DNA of 64,000 bases from assembly GCF_003105115.1 (NCBI RefSeq), contig NZ_QETH01000001.1:120876-184875 (forward strand), read 5' to 3'. Positions 50,774 to 59,641 of this stretch are shown piece by piece; positions within the stretch are counted from its first letter, which is position 1; the number at the start of each line of letters is the position of its first letter. The translations under genes were made by a program, and so were the position numbers. The DNA is from Flavobacterium sp. HTF (GTDB lineage Bacteria > Bacteroidota > Bacteroidia > Flavobacteriales > Flavobacteriaceae). A model generated the notes under the pieces. It was not told the origin of the DNA and ran no database searches. It saw nothing but the letters and a program-made list of their open reading frames with translations.

Positions 50774-52597
50774 GTGAAACGTCAATTCTTAATTAGTTTT
50801 AGTTTGCTTTGTGCAGTACTATTGTTTCCGCACCGAACAGTAGCGCAGGCATTTCCTGTGCAGAAAAGTGAAAAAAGCAAGCAGGCCAAAATCAGTAAAG
50901 CAGCCGATGATTTATCCAAATCATTAGATGAAAATGATGAAGCAAAAATTGCTCAGAATTATGAAAATTTAGCCAATGAATTTTTAAATAAGAGTGATAA
51001 TGCCAAAGCAGAGGAATATTTTAAAAGAGCATTAAACAGCTACACCAAATTAAAACTCACCGAAGACAAAACGCGTGTGACAAGAAGTCTGGCCAAAGCA
51101 CAGGAAAATCAGAAAAACTTCGATTCGGCGATTAAAAATTATGAAGTTGCAGGTTCATTGGCAAAAGATGTCTCTGAAGAAAAGATAAATATAAATGACG
51201 CAAACCGACTTAAAAATGCATCAAATCCTGCAAGTCAGACAGATTATGTAGATTCTAACATCGAATTGCTCAAAAAAGAAAAGAAATCCAAAGAAGTTTC
51301 TGAGGCTTATGTGCAGAAAGCGCAAAATTCATTAGACTTAAAAGATAAAAAAGTTGCAATAGAAAGCTATAAAAAGGCATTAGTTTATGCAAAAGATAAA
51401 CCGGAAGACGTTATTAAAATCAAAAATGAAATTGCAAAGGTTTATGTAGAAGATAATCAGTTTGATAAAGCACTTGCTATTAATGAAAAATTACTGAGCG
51501 ATGCCAGGAAAAATAAAGATTACACTGCCGAGATAAAACAACTGCAATCTCTGTCATCTCTTTATTTTGAGAAAAAAGAACCCGAAAAAGCCATTTCATC
51601 CCTAAAGCAGGCATATGATATATCGTTTCAAAAAGGAAATTCGGCGGAAGCCAAAAAAAGCCTGTCTTCCCTGATTCAATATTATAAAAACAAAGGCCAG
51701 AATAAGGAAAGCATGGCGTTGTATGAGCAGTTTTTTGAAAACTTCGAAAAGCTGATTCGTTCTGATACTACTTTGATCGATGCCAAAACATTTCAGATTA
51801 CTGAGGATAAAATCCGTCAGCTGGAAAAGGAGAAAACTTTAAAAGACGAACTGATTTCAAAGAAAAATACCTTCAATTATTTTCTGATTGGATCCGTGGT
51901 TTTATTACTGCTTCTGTTTTTATTTATTGTGAAGGCTTTGTATTCCATTAAAATCAAAAACAAAGAAATTGCTCTTCAATCACTTCGACGGGAAATGAAC
52001 CCGCATTTTATTTTCAACAGTTTGAATAGTGTCAATCAGTTTATTTCTGAAAATAAAGAACTGGAAGCCAATAAATACCTGACCTCGTATTCGAATCTGA
52101 TGCGGAATATGATGGAAAATTCGAATAAAGATTTTATTTCCCTGGATAAGGAAGTCGAACAATTGAAGAAATACCTGGATTTGGAACATCTGCGTTTTCA
52201 GGATAAATTCGATTTTGAAATCATTGTCGATGAAGCTCTGGATGCTGAAAGGGTTTTTGTTCCGAATATGATTATGCAGCCGCATTTAGAAAATGCTATT
52301 TGGCACGGATTACGATATTTAGATCAAAAAGGGTTTCTGTCGCTTAAATTTCAGCTTATCAATGGAAAAATTGTGGTACTCATTGATGATAACGGAATTG
52401 GTTTAACCAAAAGCCGTGAACTCAAAACAACGAATCAGAAAATTTACGAATCCCGCGGTCTGAACAATACAAAAGAACGAATTGACCTTTTGAACGAATT
52501 GTATAAAAAGAATATTTCATTTCAGATTTCAGAAAAAACAGGTGAGGAGAAAGGAACCATCGTTGAAATTGTTTTTCCATTAATTGACAAAATATGA
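50774..52597 (+). CDS. LytS-type sensor histidine kinase with TPR sensor domain
   Basis: 607 residues. The start is GTG at 50774 (MKRQFLISFSLLCAVLLF); no ATG gives a better signal peptide. After the signal peptide come TPR repeats (about 50-330, e.g. NYENLANEFLNKSDNAKAEEYFKRAL), one membrane segment (about 369-389), then a His_kinase domain with the phospho-acceptor in MNPHFIFNSLNSV (His411) and an HATPase_c ATP site (MQPHLENAIWHGLRYL ... DDNGIGL). The TPR part is probably periplasmic and senses protein or wall stress. It pairs with the regulator that begins 4 bp before its stop. Confidence 0.9.
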   Translation: MKRQFLISFSLLCAVLLFPHRTVAQAFPVQKSEKSKQAKISKAADDLSKSLDENDEAKIAQNYENLANEFLNKSDNAKAEEYFKRALNSYTKLKLTEDKTRVTRSLAKAQENQKNFDSAIKNYEVAGSLAKDVSEEKININDANRLKNASNPASQTDYVDSNIELLKKEKKSKEVSEAYVQKAQNSLDLKDKKVAIESYKKALVYAKDKPEDVIKIKNEIAKVYVEDNQFDKALAINEKLLSDARKNKDYTAEIKQLQSLSSLYFEKKEPEKAISSLKQAYDISFQKGNSAEAKKSLSSLIQYYKNKGQNKESMALYEQFFENFEKLIRSDTTLIDAKTFQITEDKIRQLEKEKTLKDELISKKNTFNYFLIGSVVLLLLLFLFIVKALYSIKIKNKEIALQSLRREMNPHFIFNSLNSVNQFISENKELEANKYLTSYSNLMRNMMENSNKDFISLDKEVEQLKKYLDLEHLRFQDKFDFEIIVDEALDAERVFVPNMIMQPHLENAIWHGLRYLDQKGFLSLKFQLINGKIVVLIDDNGIGLTKSRELKTTNQKIYESRGLNNTKERIDLLNELYKKNISFQISEKTGEEKGTIVEIVFPLIDKI

Positions 52598-53343
52598 TGA
52601 CTTTTCAGAAAATAAGAAGCGTAATTGTCGAAGATGAACTGGCGGCACGTGAAGTGCTTAAGAATTATCTGAGTAAGTACTGCCCGCAGGTTGAGGTTGT
52701 CGGCGAAGCGCAGAATATAAAAGAAGCAGTTCCGTTGTTACACGAACTTCAGCCACAATTGGTCTTTCTGGATGTTGAAATGCCTTTCGGAAATGCTTTT
52801 GATGTTTTGGAAGCCTGTAAAGACCTGCATTTTGAAACCATATTTGTAACCGCTTTTTCTGAATATTCGCTAAAAGCCTTAAACCAAAGCGCGGCCTATT
52901 ATCTGCTAAAACCAATAAGTATCGAAGAATTGATTGTTGCTGTCAATAAAGTGCAGCACCAGATCATGAATCATGAGATCTTTAACAGAAATAAAATTAT
53001 TGTCGAAAATTTTCATGAGTCAAAACCCGAAAAACAACAAGTGATTCTGCCGACTCTTGAAGGATTTGAAGTTGTGAAAATGGAAGAAATTGTCCGCCTG
53101 CGCGGAAACGGAAATTTTACCGACTTGTATTTGAATAACGGGACAAAAAAAATGGTGTGTCGTTTTTTAAAACACTTTTCAGAAATTCTGCCTCTGCCAT
53201 TCATAAGGGTTCACAAATCCCATATTATCAATATCAATTGTGTAAAAGCGTATAACAAAGGCGGTATTATACTATTAAATGATGGATCTGAAATTGAAGT
53301 TTCCCCAACTTATAAAGAAGAATTTTTAAAGAATTTTAAATGA
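52594..53343 (+). CDS. LytTR family response regulator
   Basis: 249 residues. The receiver domain (about 8-125) has the acid pocket VEDE and the phospho-acceptor Asp60 in LVFLDVEMPF. The C-terminal LytTR DNA-binding domain (about 150-249) includes IVRLRGNGNFTDLYLNNGTKKMV and FIRVHKSHIININCVKAYN. It binds promoter DNA when phosphorylated by the kinase just upstream (4-bp overlap). Targets unknown; adjacent envelope genes are candidates. A start two codons later is possible (second Met). Confidence 0.95.
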   Translation: MMTFQKIRSVIVEDELAAREVLKNYLSKYCPQVEVVGEAQNIKEAVPLLHELQPQLVFLDVEMPFGNAFDVLEACKDLHFETIFVTAFSEYSLKALNQSAAYYLLKPISIEELIVAVNKVQHQIMNHEIFNRNKIIVENFHESKPEKQQVILPTLEGFEVVKMEEIVRLRGNGNFTDLYLNNGTKKMVCRFLKHFSEILPLPFIRVHKSHIININCVKAYNKGGIILLNDGSEIEVSPTYKEEFLKNFK

Positions 53344-53396
53344 TTTTTTGCCACAAAGTTCTAAAGCACTAAGTTTTTCTAAGTTGATGTTATAAT

Positions 53397-53586
53397 CTCG
53401 CAAAGGCGCAGAGTCGCAAAGGTTATATTTTTATATTGAATAGTTTCCAGCTTTAGCTGTGTGAGAATATAACTCAAAGAAAAAGGCTTTAGTCAAACTA
53501 AATGTTTGGCTAAAGCCTTTTTAATCTTATTATCTTGAATTCTGGCAGCTATGAAAAAAAACTTTGCGACTCTGCGCCTTTGCGAG
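53397..53586. repeat. 25-bp perfect inverted repeat around a terminator
   Basis: Arm 53397-53421 starts ctcgcaaaggcgcagagtcg; arm 53562-53586 is its exact reverse complement. 140 bp separate them, including the terminator at 53480-53522. Confidence 0.85.
53480..53522. terminator. Bidirectional terminator between response regulator and transglycosylase
   Basis: 13-bp stem aaaaaggctttag/ctaaagccttttt plus caaac/gtttg, total about 19 bp with one wobble pair and a 5-nt loop. Confidence 0.92.
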
Positions 53587-53618
53587 ATAAAAAAACATAG
53601 TTTCTTTTAGTCAAAAAA

Positions 53619-55583
53619 CTACAAATCAAATTCCTCGCTTATAGACAAAGAATCATTTTTGACAGCTGTAGAATCCGGTGCTTTGATTCGCAATAAGGAA
53701 CGGGCATTTCCGGAAATATAAACCGGAAGCAGGCCAATAGTATCTTCAGGAACTAATAAGCCCCGACGGAACATTAAATTTCTTAGGAATTTCTGATTTT
53801 TAACGGCGTAATCTTTCAGATTACCTTCATCGTTAAACTGATACATGAATTTTCTTGGTTTCGGAATAATCGTTGCCAGGTATAAACATTCATCTACATT
53901 TAGAGCCGATGGACTTTTCTGGAAATAAAAGTGACTTGCCTCGCCAATTCCGTAAACATTTGGCCCCCATTCAATAATATTAAAATACACTTCCAGCATT
54001 CTTTCTTTACTGGCAATGTGGTTATTTTCCAGAATATAAACCAATAAAATTTCTTCCAGCTTTCGCGAAAGCGTTTTCTCGCGTGTCAAAAAGACGTTTT
54101 TAATCAGCTGCATACTGATCGTGCTGGCGCCGCGTGAGAATTTTTTGGTTCGGATATTTTTTAGGATCGATTGTTTAAATGCTTCATTAATAAATCCGCG
54201 ATGAGAAAAGAACGATGGATCTTCCGTCGTTAAAACGCATTTTCTTAAATAAGGCGAAATCTGGTCAATCGGAGTATAATTCGGATTTGAGTTTCCAACC
54301 AAAATTGGCCTTTGCATTACATTTTGAATAATGGCGCGATAAACAAATTCTCCGTTTAATTTATTTAAATCAGCTTCTCCGTATTTCGTGATTTTTAAAT
54401 TCTCTTTGTTTAGTTTACTGTCAAAAACCAGCGTATTTGGTTTGTTTTTATTGAATTTAAAATCCAGTTTATAATCAAAATTACCGGTCGCTTCCATTCC
54501 CTGAAAATGGGTAAATAATCCGTCAGGCAGCGAAACAATAAAATCCTGCGCCTTCATTTTCGGAATATCAACTTTCAAAGTATAAACGGTATCCGATTCA
54601 GTATTATAAGAAACATAAGGACGAACCTTAATTTTATTTAACTGCATGGATGAGGTGCTGTCAATAGAAATGAAATCATCGCCTAATAAAAAGCGATAAT
54701 CAAAGCGTGCATTTTTTATGACAACATCTTTACTGGCAATTTTAGGATGATTGATTTTTAAATTTGAAATCGAAGTATAACCGTCAATATGCAATTCGCT
54801 TCCGTCTTTTTCAATGTTTGCCACATTTAACCTGATAGAATCAAAACTTGCTTTTAGATTATAGCGCTCATCGAGATACAGAACTTTGATTGCTCCGGTA
54901 TCTAAATTAAAAAAACGAATATCTGCTTTTTTATTTCGCGGATCTGCAAATCCTTTTATGTTCCATCGCTGATCAAAATTCTTGCTTTGTACGTGTAAGT
55001 TGGTTTCAAGCTGTTTGTTGTTTAAAACCAGTTTATTTACCGCTATAGAGGTTTTTTTGCCATTATCATCAATCTTGAAATTGAGGTTTTCCAATTTCAT
55101 ATCAGTTGGAACCAGATTTAATAATTTTGAAATGATACGATAGGCAAAAGTGGCATATTTACGTTTTTCATTGGTATCCGAATCTGATTTGTCTCTTTTT
55201 AAGAAAGCATCAAAATTGCGGATCTTTCCTTTTTTAACCAATTGAATATATCCATTGTCGACTTTTAAAGTGCCCACCTGAACATCACCAATTAGTAAAT
55301 TGGATAAGCTAATGCTGGTTTCAATGTTTTGAATGTGGCAAAGTGTATCAGCATTATTTGGAACTAAAATAACATCAGTCAGTTTGATTCCGGATAAGCC
55401 ATCAAAAGAAGCTGATTTTACAGAAAACTTACTGTTGTATTCTGTGTTCATTTTAAGGGTTACTTTTGCAATAGCTTGTTTTAAAAGTGAATTGCGAAAA
55501 AAGTAAAATCCTAAAAAAAGCACTCCAAATACCAGGGCAAGTATTAAAAATGCTTTTATTAATTTTTGTTTTGGAAATTTCAT
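53619..55583 (-). CDS. AsmA-like/transglycosylase fusion (GT51)
   Basis: 654 residues. A membrane anchor (about 8-30) is followed by a large AsmA-like beta-rich region (about 40-400) and a C-terminal peptidoglycan glycosyltransferase domain (about 425-620). The GT51 motifs are clear: CVLTTEDPSFFSHRGF (Glu in EDxxFxxHxG), SRGASTISMQLIKNVFL and ERMLEVYFNIIEWGPNVYG. It polymerises lipid II into glycan strands; there is no transpeptidase domain, so another enzyme must cross-link. The GT51 motif lies after the AsmA part, unlike usual class A PBPs. Confidence 0.88.
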   Translation of the reverse strand: MKFPKQKLIKAFLILALVFGVLFLGFYFFRNSLLKQAIAKVTLKMNTEYNSKFSVKSASFDGLSGIKLTDVILVPNNADTLCHIQNIETSISLSNLLIGDVQVGTLKVDNGYIQLVKKGKIRNFDAFLKRDKSDSDTNEKRKYATFAYRIISKLLNLVPTDMKLENLNFKIDDNGKKTSIAVNKLVLNNKQLETNLHVQSKNFDQRWNIKGFADPRNKKADIRFFNLDTGAIKVLYLDERYNLKASFDSIRLNVANIEKDGSELHIDGYTSISNLKINHPKIASKDVVIKNARFDYRFLLGDDFISIDSTSSMQLNKIKVRPYVSYNTESDTVYTLKVDIPKMKAQDFIVSLPDGLFTHFQGMEATGNFDYKLDFKFNKNKPNTLVFDSKLNKENLKITKYGEADLNKLNGEFVYRAIIQNVMQRPILVGNSNPNYTPIDQISPYLRKCVLTTEDPSFFSHRGFINEAFKQSILKNIRTKKFSRGASTISMQLIKNVFLTREKTLSRKLEEILLVYILENNHIASKERMLEVYFNIIEWGPNVYGIGEASHFYFQKSPSALNVDECLYLATIIPKPRKFMYQFNDEGNLKDYAVKNQKFLRNLMFRRGLLVPEDTIGLLPVYISGNARSLLRIKAPDSTAVKNDSLSISEEFDL

Positions 55584-55603
55584 AAAGTAGGTTTTATAAA
55601 AAA

Positions 55604-56965
55604 TTAACCGAAAAGAAACCCGGCCACATCTTCAATTTTGGCGACAAGTTCGATTTTAATTCCTGTATTTTTTAATGCAATTTTGTTGTATTTAGATACA
55701 AATATAGTGTTGAAGCCCAGTTTTTCGGCTTCCTGAATTCTTTGGTCAACACGATTTACGGGACGAATTTCGCCTGATAATCCAACTTCACCGGCAAAAC
55801 AAAATCCTTTTCCCACCGGAATATCTTCGTTTGATGATAAAATTGCAGCGACAACGGCCAGATCAATTGCAGGGTCATCTACAGAAATTCCGCCTGTAAC
55901 ATTCAGGAAAACGTCTTTTGCTCCTAAACGAAAACCGGCTCTTTTTTCTAAAACAGCCAAAATCATATTTAGTCTTTTGGCATTGTAACCCGTTGTGCTT
56001 CTTTGCGGCGTTCCGTAAACTGCAGTACTCACAAGCGATTGTATCTCGATCATTAACGGACGCATGCCCTCAAGAGTTGTGGCAATTGCCGTTCCTGACA
56101 ATTCTTCGTCTTTATGTGAAATTAATATTTCAGAAGGATTGCTGACTTCGCGCAAACCACTTCCCAGCATTTCATAAATTCCAAGTTCTGCTGTTGATCC
56201 GAAACGGTTTTTCAGAGAACGTAAAATTCGGTAAACGTGATTTCGGTCGCCTTCAAATTGTAAAACGGTATCGACCATATGTTCCAGAATTTTTGGCCCG
56301 GCGATATTTCCGTCTTTTGTAATATGTCCGATCAAAATAACCGGAATATTACTTTCCTTGGCAAATTTAATCAGCTCAGCTGTGGTTTCTCTTATTTGAG
56401 AAATGCTTCCGGCCGTTGATTCGATATAATCCGTATGAAGTGTCTGAATTGAATCAATAATGACAATCTCCGGCTGAATAGTTTCAATTTGCTTGAAAAT
56501 ATTTTGTGTTTTTGTTTCCGTCAGTATATAACAATTGTCGCTGTTGGGTGTGATTCTTTCAGCGCGCATTTTTATTTGCTTCTGACTTTCTTCACCGGAA
56601 ACATAAAGTGTTTTATAAGGAAGTTTTAATGATATCTGAAGTAAAAGTGTACTTTTTCCGATTCCGGGTTCGCCACCCAGAAGTGTCAGCGATCCGGGAA
56701 CGATACCGCCTCCTAAAACACGATTTAATTCGCCGTCAGTTGTGTCCATACGAACTTCCTGAGCCGAATCAATTTCATTGATTTTTAATGGCCGTGGTGC
56801 TTTACCTACTGGTGCAGACTCGCTTTTCCAGGCTACTTTTTCCTGTTTCTGGATAATTTCTTCGGCAATAGTATTCCATTCTTTGCAGGCATTGCATTGT
56901 CCTTGCCATTTGGCATACTGAGTTCCGCAATTTTGACAAAAAAAGGAAGTTTTAACTTTTGACAT
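55604..56965 (-). CDS. radA: DNA repair protein RadA (Sms)
   Basis: 453 residues. Four-cysteine zinc finger FFCQNCGTQYAKWQGQCNAC, RecA-like ATPase with Walker A GGEPGIGKSTLLLQ (about 97-110), the RadA-specific KNRFG in SLKNRFGST (about 253-257), and a C-terminal Lon-like domain (FRLGAKDVFLNVTGGISVDDPAIDLAVVAAI). It speeds branch migration in recombination. The stop is 20 bp before the transglycosylase start on the same strand. Confidence 0.97.
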   Translation of the reverse strand: MSKVKTSFFCQNCGTQYAKWQGQCNACKEWNTIAEEIIQKQEKVAWKSESAPVGKAPRPLKINEIDSAQEVRMDTTDGELNRVLGGGIVPGSLTLLGGEPGIGKSTLLLQISLKLPYKTLYVSGEESQKQIKMRAERITPNSDNCYILTETKTQNIFKQIETIQPEIVIIDSIQTLHTDYIESTAGSISQIRETTAELIKFAKESNIPVILIGHITKDGNIAGPKILEHMVDTVLQFEGDRNHVYRILRSLKNRFGSTAELGIYEMLGSGLREVSNPSEILISHKDEELSGTAIATTLEGMRPLMIEIQSLVSTAVYGTPQRSTTGYNAKRLNMILAVLEKRAGFRLGAKDVFLNVTGGISVDDPAIDLAVVAAILSSNEDIPVGKGFCFAGEVGLSGEIRPVNRVDQRIQEAEKLGFNTIFVSKYNKIALKNTGIKIELVAKIEDVAGFLFG

Positions 56966-56968
56966 TAT

Positions 56969-58120
56969 TTATGGTTTTTTTGCAAGCGTATTCATCTGGT
57001 CGATTTTCTCATACATCAAATCTTTGTTCAAATCACCAATTGGCTCCATTTGCGAAGCGTTTTGGTATTTTTTTGATGCTCTTTTCGGATCTCCCATTTT
57101 TTCGTACATCAATCCTAATTCGTATTCTCCCAACATTGCTTTAGGATAATTTACATTTCCTATTTCAGCCATTTTGCCTAATTCGTCGTAAGCATTTTTC
57201 TTTAGGATAATATTTTCAATTACTTTAAAATCACTCATCCTAACAGGAATCTGAACTCCTAAAACTTTAGACATTGTGTTGTATTTGTTTTCAAGGTAAT
57301 CTGCATAACCCGTCTCAAGAACAGCAATCTTATCATTATATTCAGCCGAGTTTATAGGTCTGTAAGCTTCAAAAATATGATATAATGCGCTTGGAATTGA
57401 GTGCAGTACTTCTGTATAATGTGTTGTATTTTTAAAACTGTCAAATTTGTACTTTACTAAAGGATTATTTGCAATTTTAATATTACTGTCCAGTTTTTCA
57501 ATTGGCTCTTTGATTTTTTTGATGTCCCCATCAGCAACAGAAAGATAATAGAAGAAAGGCTCTTGTATTTTTGCGAATTTTTCCGGAATTCGTACTTCCA
57601 TTTTTGGGGCAAGTTCCGGGCTGAAACAGATGTAAGCGTTAAAAAGCGGTACTTCTTTATATAAATAAAAATTAACAAAACTTGCTGTTATATCATGACC
57701 GGCAATAAGTCTGAAAGGCGAGGTGCGGTATTTTTTTTCGATGTATGGAACTAATTCAGCACCTACAAATTCAAAGAATTCTGAACCTTTTTCAAAAGGC
57801 AATCCGGTATTCTGGTCAATAGTTGAATCGTCATAGCGTTCCCCGTCTTTATTCTGATGTACACCAATTATAATCATTTCCGGCAAATCGTCCCAATATG
57901 CACCATAGCTTAACGCTCCGGAAAACGGATCAAATAAATAATCTCCATCTAATAAATATAAAACAGGATATTTTTTTTCAGGATTAGCTTCGTATGATGC
58001 AGGCAGTCCGATTGTTATTCTTCTTTCTTCTCCAAGTTTCTCAGATTTAATATTGTCAAATTTTTTCTGCGAAAAAACAGAGATCGAAATTAAAGTAAAT
58101 AGTAAGTAAACTTTTTTCAT
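56969..58120 (-). CDS. Exported esterase-family protein with Asp in place of the catalytic Ser, plus TPR tail
   Basis: 383 residues with signal MKKVYLLFTLISISVFSQ. The alpha/beta-hydrolase esterase domain (about 25-270; IroE/esterase D-like) includes YPVLYLLDGDYLFDPF and IIIGVHQNKDGERYDDST. The nucleophile elbow reads AGHDITA (Asp143) where the family has GHSxGG, so the usual serine is absent. The His region NTTHYTEVLHSIP is retained. A short TPR-like C-terminus follows (LGLMYEKMGDPKRASKKYQNAS). The residue change suggests altered or lost catalysis. Starts 3 bp after the radA stop on its upstream side in the same leftward run. Confidence 0.85.
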   Translation of the reverse strand: MKKVYLLFTLISISVFSQKKFDNIKSEKLGEERRITIGLPASYEANPEKKYPVLYLLDGDYLFDPFSGALSYGAYWDDLPEMIIIGVHQNKDGERYDDSTIDQNTGLPFEKGSEFFEFVGAELVPYIEKKYRTSPFRLIAGHDITASFVNFYLYKEVPLFNAYICFSPELAPKMEVRIPEKFAKIQEPFFYYLSVADGDIKKIKEPIEKLDSNIKIANNPLVKYKFDSFKNTTHYTEVLHSIPSALYHIFEAYRPINSAEYNDKIAVLETGYADYLENKYNTMSKVLGVQIPVRMSDFKVIENIILKKNAYDELGKMAEIGNVNYPKAMLGEYELGLMYEKMGDPKRASKKYQNASQMEPIGDLNKDLMYEKIDQMNTLAKKP

Positions 58121-58253
58121 GATTTGGGGTATTTCAGTGAATTAAAAAGTATTGGAAATAGTGTAGCAATATAACACTTTATTTGCTTTTTTATTATTCC
58201 CGGAATTTTAAAAAAGTAATATGGTTTTTTGCTGAATTTACTTTGATAAAGGC

Positions 58254-58290
58254 AAAAAAAATCTAATCTGACAGAAAAGTTCAGTCAGAT
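58254..58290 (-). terminator. Terminator after panD
   Basis: Stem atctgac/gtcagat with an 11-nt loop. On the minus strand it is followed by tagatttttttt. It lies 30 bp past the panD stop. Confidence 0.8.
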
Positions 58291-58319
58291 GAAATGAAAT
58301 AAAAGGAAAAAGAAAAGTA

Positions 58320-58670
58320 TTAAGTCAGCGAATTATCACTTTCATTAGGGAAAATAATCCATGGCTTGAAGGTTTTTGCCTCTTCAAATTCCAGAGTAGC
58401 ATAGGATATAATAATGATGATATCGTCTTTTTGAACTTTTCTGGCTGCAGGGCCATTCAGTGTAATTTCACCTGAATTTTTTTCTCCCTTAATAGCATAA
58501 GTTTCAAAACGTTCGCCATTATTTATGTTTACAATAGATACTTTTTCACCTTCAATTATATTTGAAGCTTCCAGTAAAGTTTCGTCAATAGTAATACTAC
58601 CGATATAGTTTAAATCGGCACCCGTTACTTTTACACGATGAATTTTTGATTTTATAACTTGAATTTGCAT
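58320..58670 (-). CDS. panD: Aspartate 1-decarboxylase
   Basis: 116 residues, usual length. Makes beta-alanine from aspartate for pantothenate; needs self-cleavage at the Gly-Ser bond to form a pyruvoyl group. The site is in ADLNYIGSITIDETLL (Gly-Ser at about residue 24-25). KIHRVKVTGADL at the N-terminus and NGPAARKVQKDDIIIIISYA near the C-terminus are typical. It follows panC by 14 bp, so the two form a panC-panD operon. Confidence 0.96.
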   Translation of the reverse strand: MQIQVIKSKIHRVKVTGADLNYIGSITIDETLLEASNIIEGEKVSIVNINNGERFETYAIKGEKNSGEITLNGPAARKVQKDDIIIIISYATLEFEEAKTFKPWIIFPNESDNSLT

Positions 58671-58684
58671 GTTGCAAAGGTAAA

Positions 58685-59533
58685 TTAATTTAATGAAATG
58701 GTGTCAATCAGTCTTATAGAATTAACAAATACGGCTATAAATGCACGGTATTTTTTGTCTTTACTTTTGTGATCGATAGATAATAATGTAGATTCGTCAG
58801 CAATAACAAAATATTCCAGTTCAAATTTTTCATTGTCTTTGAAAGAATTTTTAACAAATTCGATTGTTTCTTCCGGAGTATTGGTCTGGAATATTTCTTT
58901 TGCTTCGGTCAAAGTTTTATAGATTATGGAAGCTTCTTTTCTTTCTTCGGCTGTCAGGCGCTCATTACGGGAACTCATCGCCAGTTGGTTTTCTTCCCTG
59001 AAAATAGGGCAGCCAACTATATTAACAGGTAAATTATTTTTTTCAACCAGTTTTTTGACAATTTGCAATTGCTGGAAATCTTTCTCGCCAAAATAAGCAT
59101 TTGTGGGAGTAACGATTTCAAAAAGACGTTTTACGATAGTTCCGACCCCATTAAAATGCCCGGGCCTGAATTTTCCTTCCATTTGATTTTCGAGTCCGTC
59201 AAAATCAAAATTCTGCGAAATAGTATCTCCTTCATAAATATCCTCTACAGATGGGGCGTACAAAATGATTTTGTCGCTCAGGACACGCATCTTTTTTACG
59301 TCTTCTTCAAGGGTTCTTGGGTATTTTGCAAGATCTTCAGGGTTATTAAATTGAGTTGGGTTTACAAAAATACTTACTACAGTATCGTCGTTTTCTTTAA
59401 GAGATCTTTGCATTAAAGCCAGATGCCCCTGATGTAAAGCGCCCATTGTTGGTACAAACCCGATGGTCGAATTTGTGGTTTTGATAGTTTTTAAATAAGC
59501 TATCAAAGCTACTTTACCGTAGAAAATATGCAT
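58685..59533 (-). CDS. panC: Pantoate--beta-alanine ligase
   Basis: 282 residues from the ATG at 59533 (MHIFYGKVALIAYLKTIK), which aligns with usual PanC starts; an upstream ATG at 59563 would add ten residues. Ligates pantoate and beta-alanine with ATP. ATP-site signature FVPTMGALHQGHLALM, NPTQFNNPEDLAKYPR, and GEKDFQQLQIVKKLV and the GCP...SSRNERL KMSKS-like region are all present. First gene of the panCD pair. Confidence 0.97.
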   Translation of the reverse strand: MHIFYGKVALIAYLKTIKTTNSTIGFVPTMGALHQGHLALMQRSLKENDDTVVSIFVNPTQFNNPEDLAKYPRTLEEDVKKMRVLSDKIILYAPSVEDIYEGDTISQNFDFDGLENQMEGKFRPGHFNGVGTIVKRLFEIVTPTNAYFGEKDFQQLQIVKKLVEKNNLPVNIVGCPIFREENQLAMSSRNERLTAEERKEASIIYKTLTEAKEIFQTNTPEETIEFVKNSFKDNEKFELEYFVIADESTLLSIDHKSKDKKYRAFIAVFVNSIRLIDTISLN

Positions 59534-59595
59534 GGCGGTATTATTAAAATTTAGTGCAAACATAATATATTAGTTAATAACTGCATAAAATTTTG

Positions 59596-59603
59596 TAATT
59601 TTG
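59596..59603 (+). promoter_or_regulatory. -7 element for GT5-half gene
   Basis: TAATTTTG fits TAnnTTTG, 39 bp before the start. Confidence 0.4.
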
Positions 59604-59641
59604 CAACGTTTTTATTACCAAAAATTAAGTAAAATACTATT

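Noticed and set aside
58675..58682. A TACCTTTG promoter element just before panD.
   Set aside because: It lies five bases from the panD start codon and inside the panC-panD junction; cotranscription with panC is more likely.
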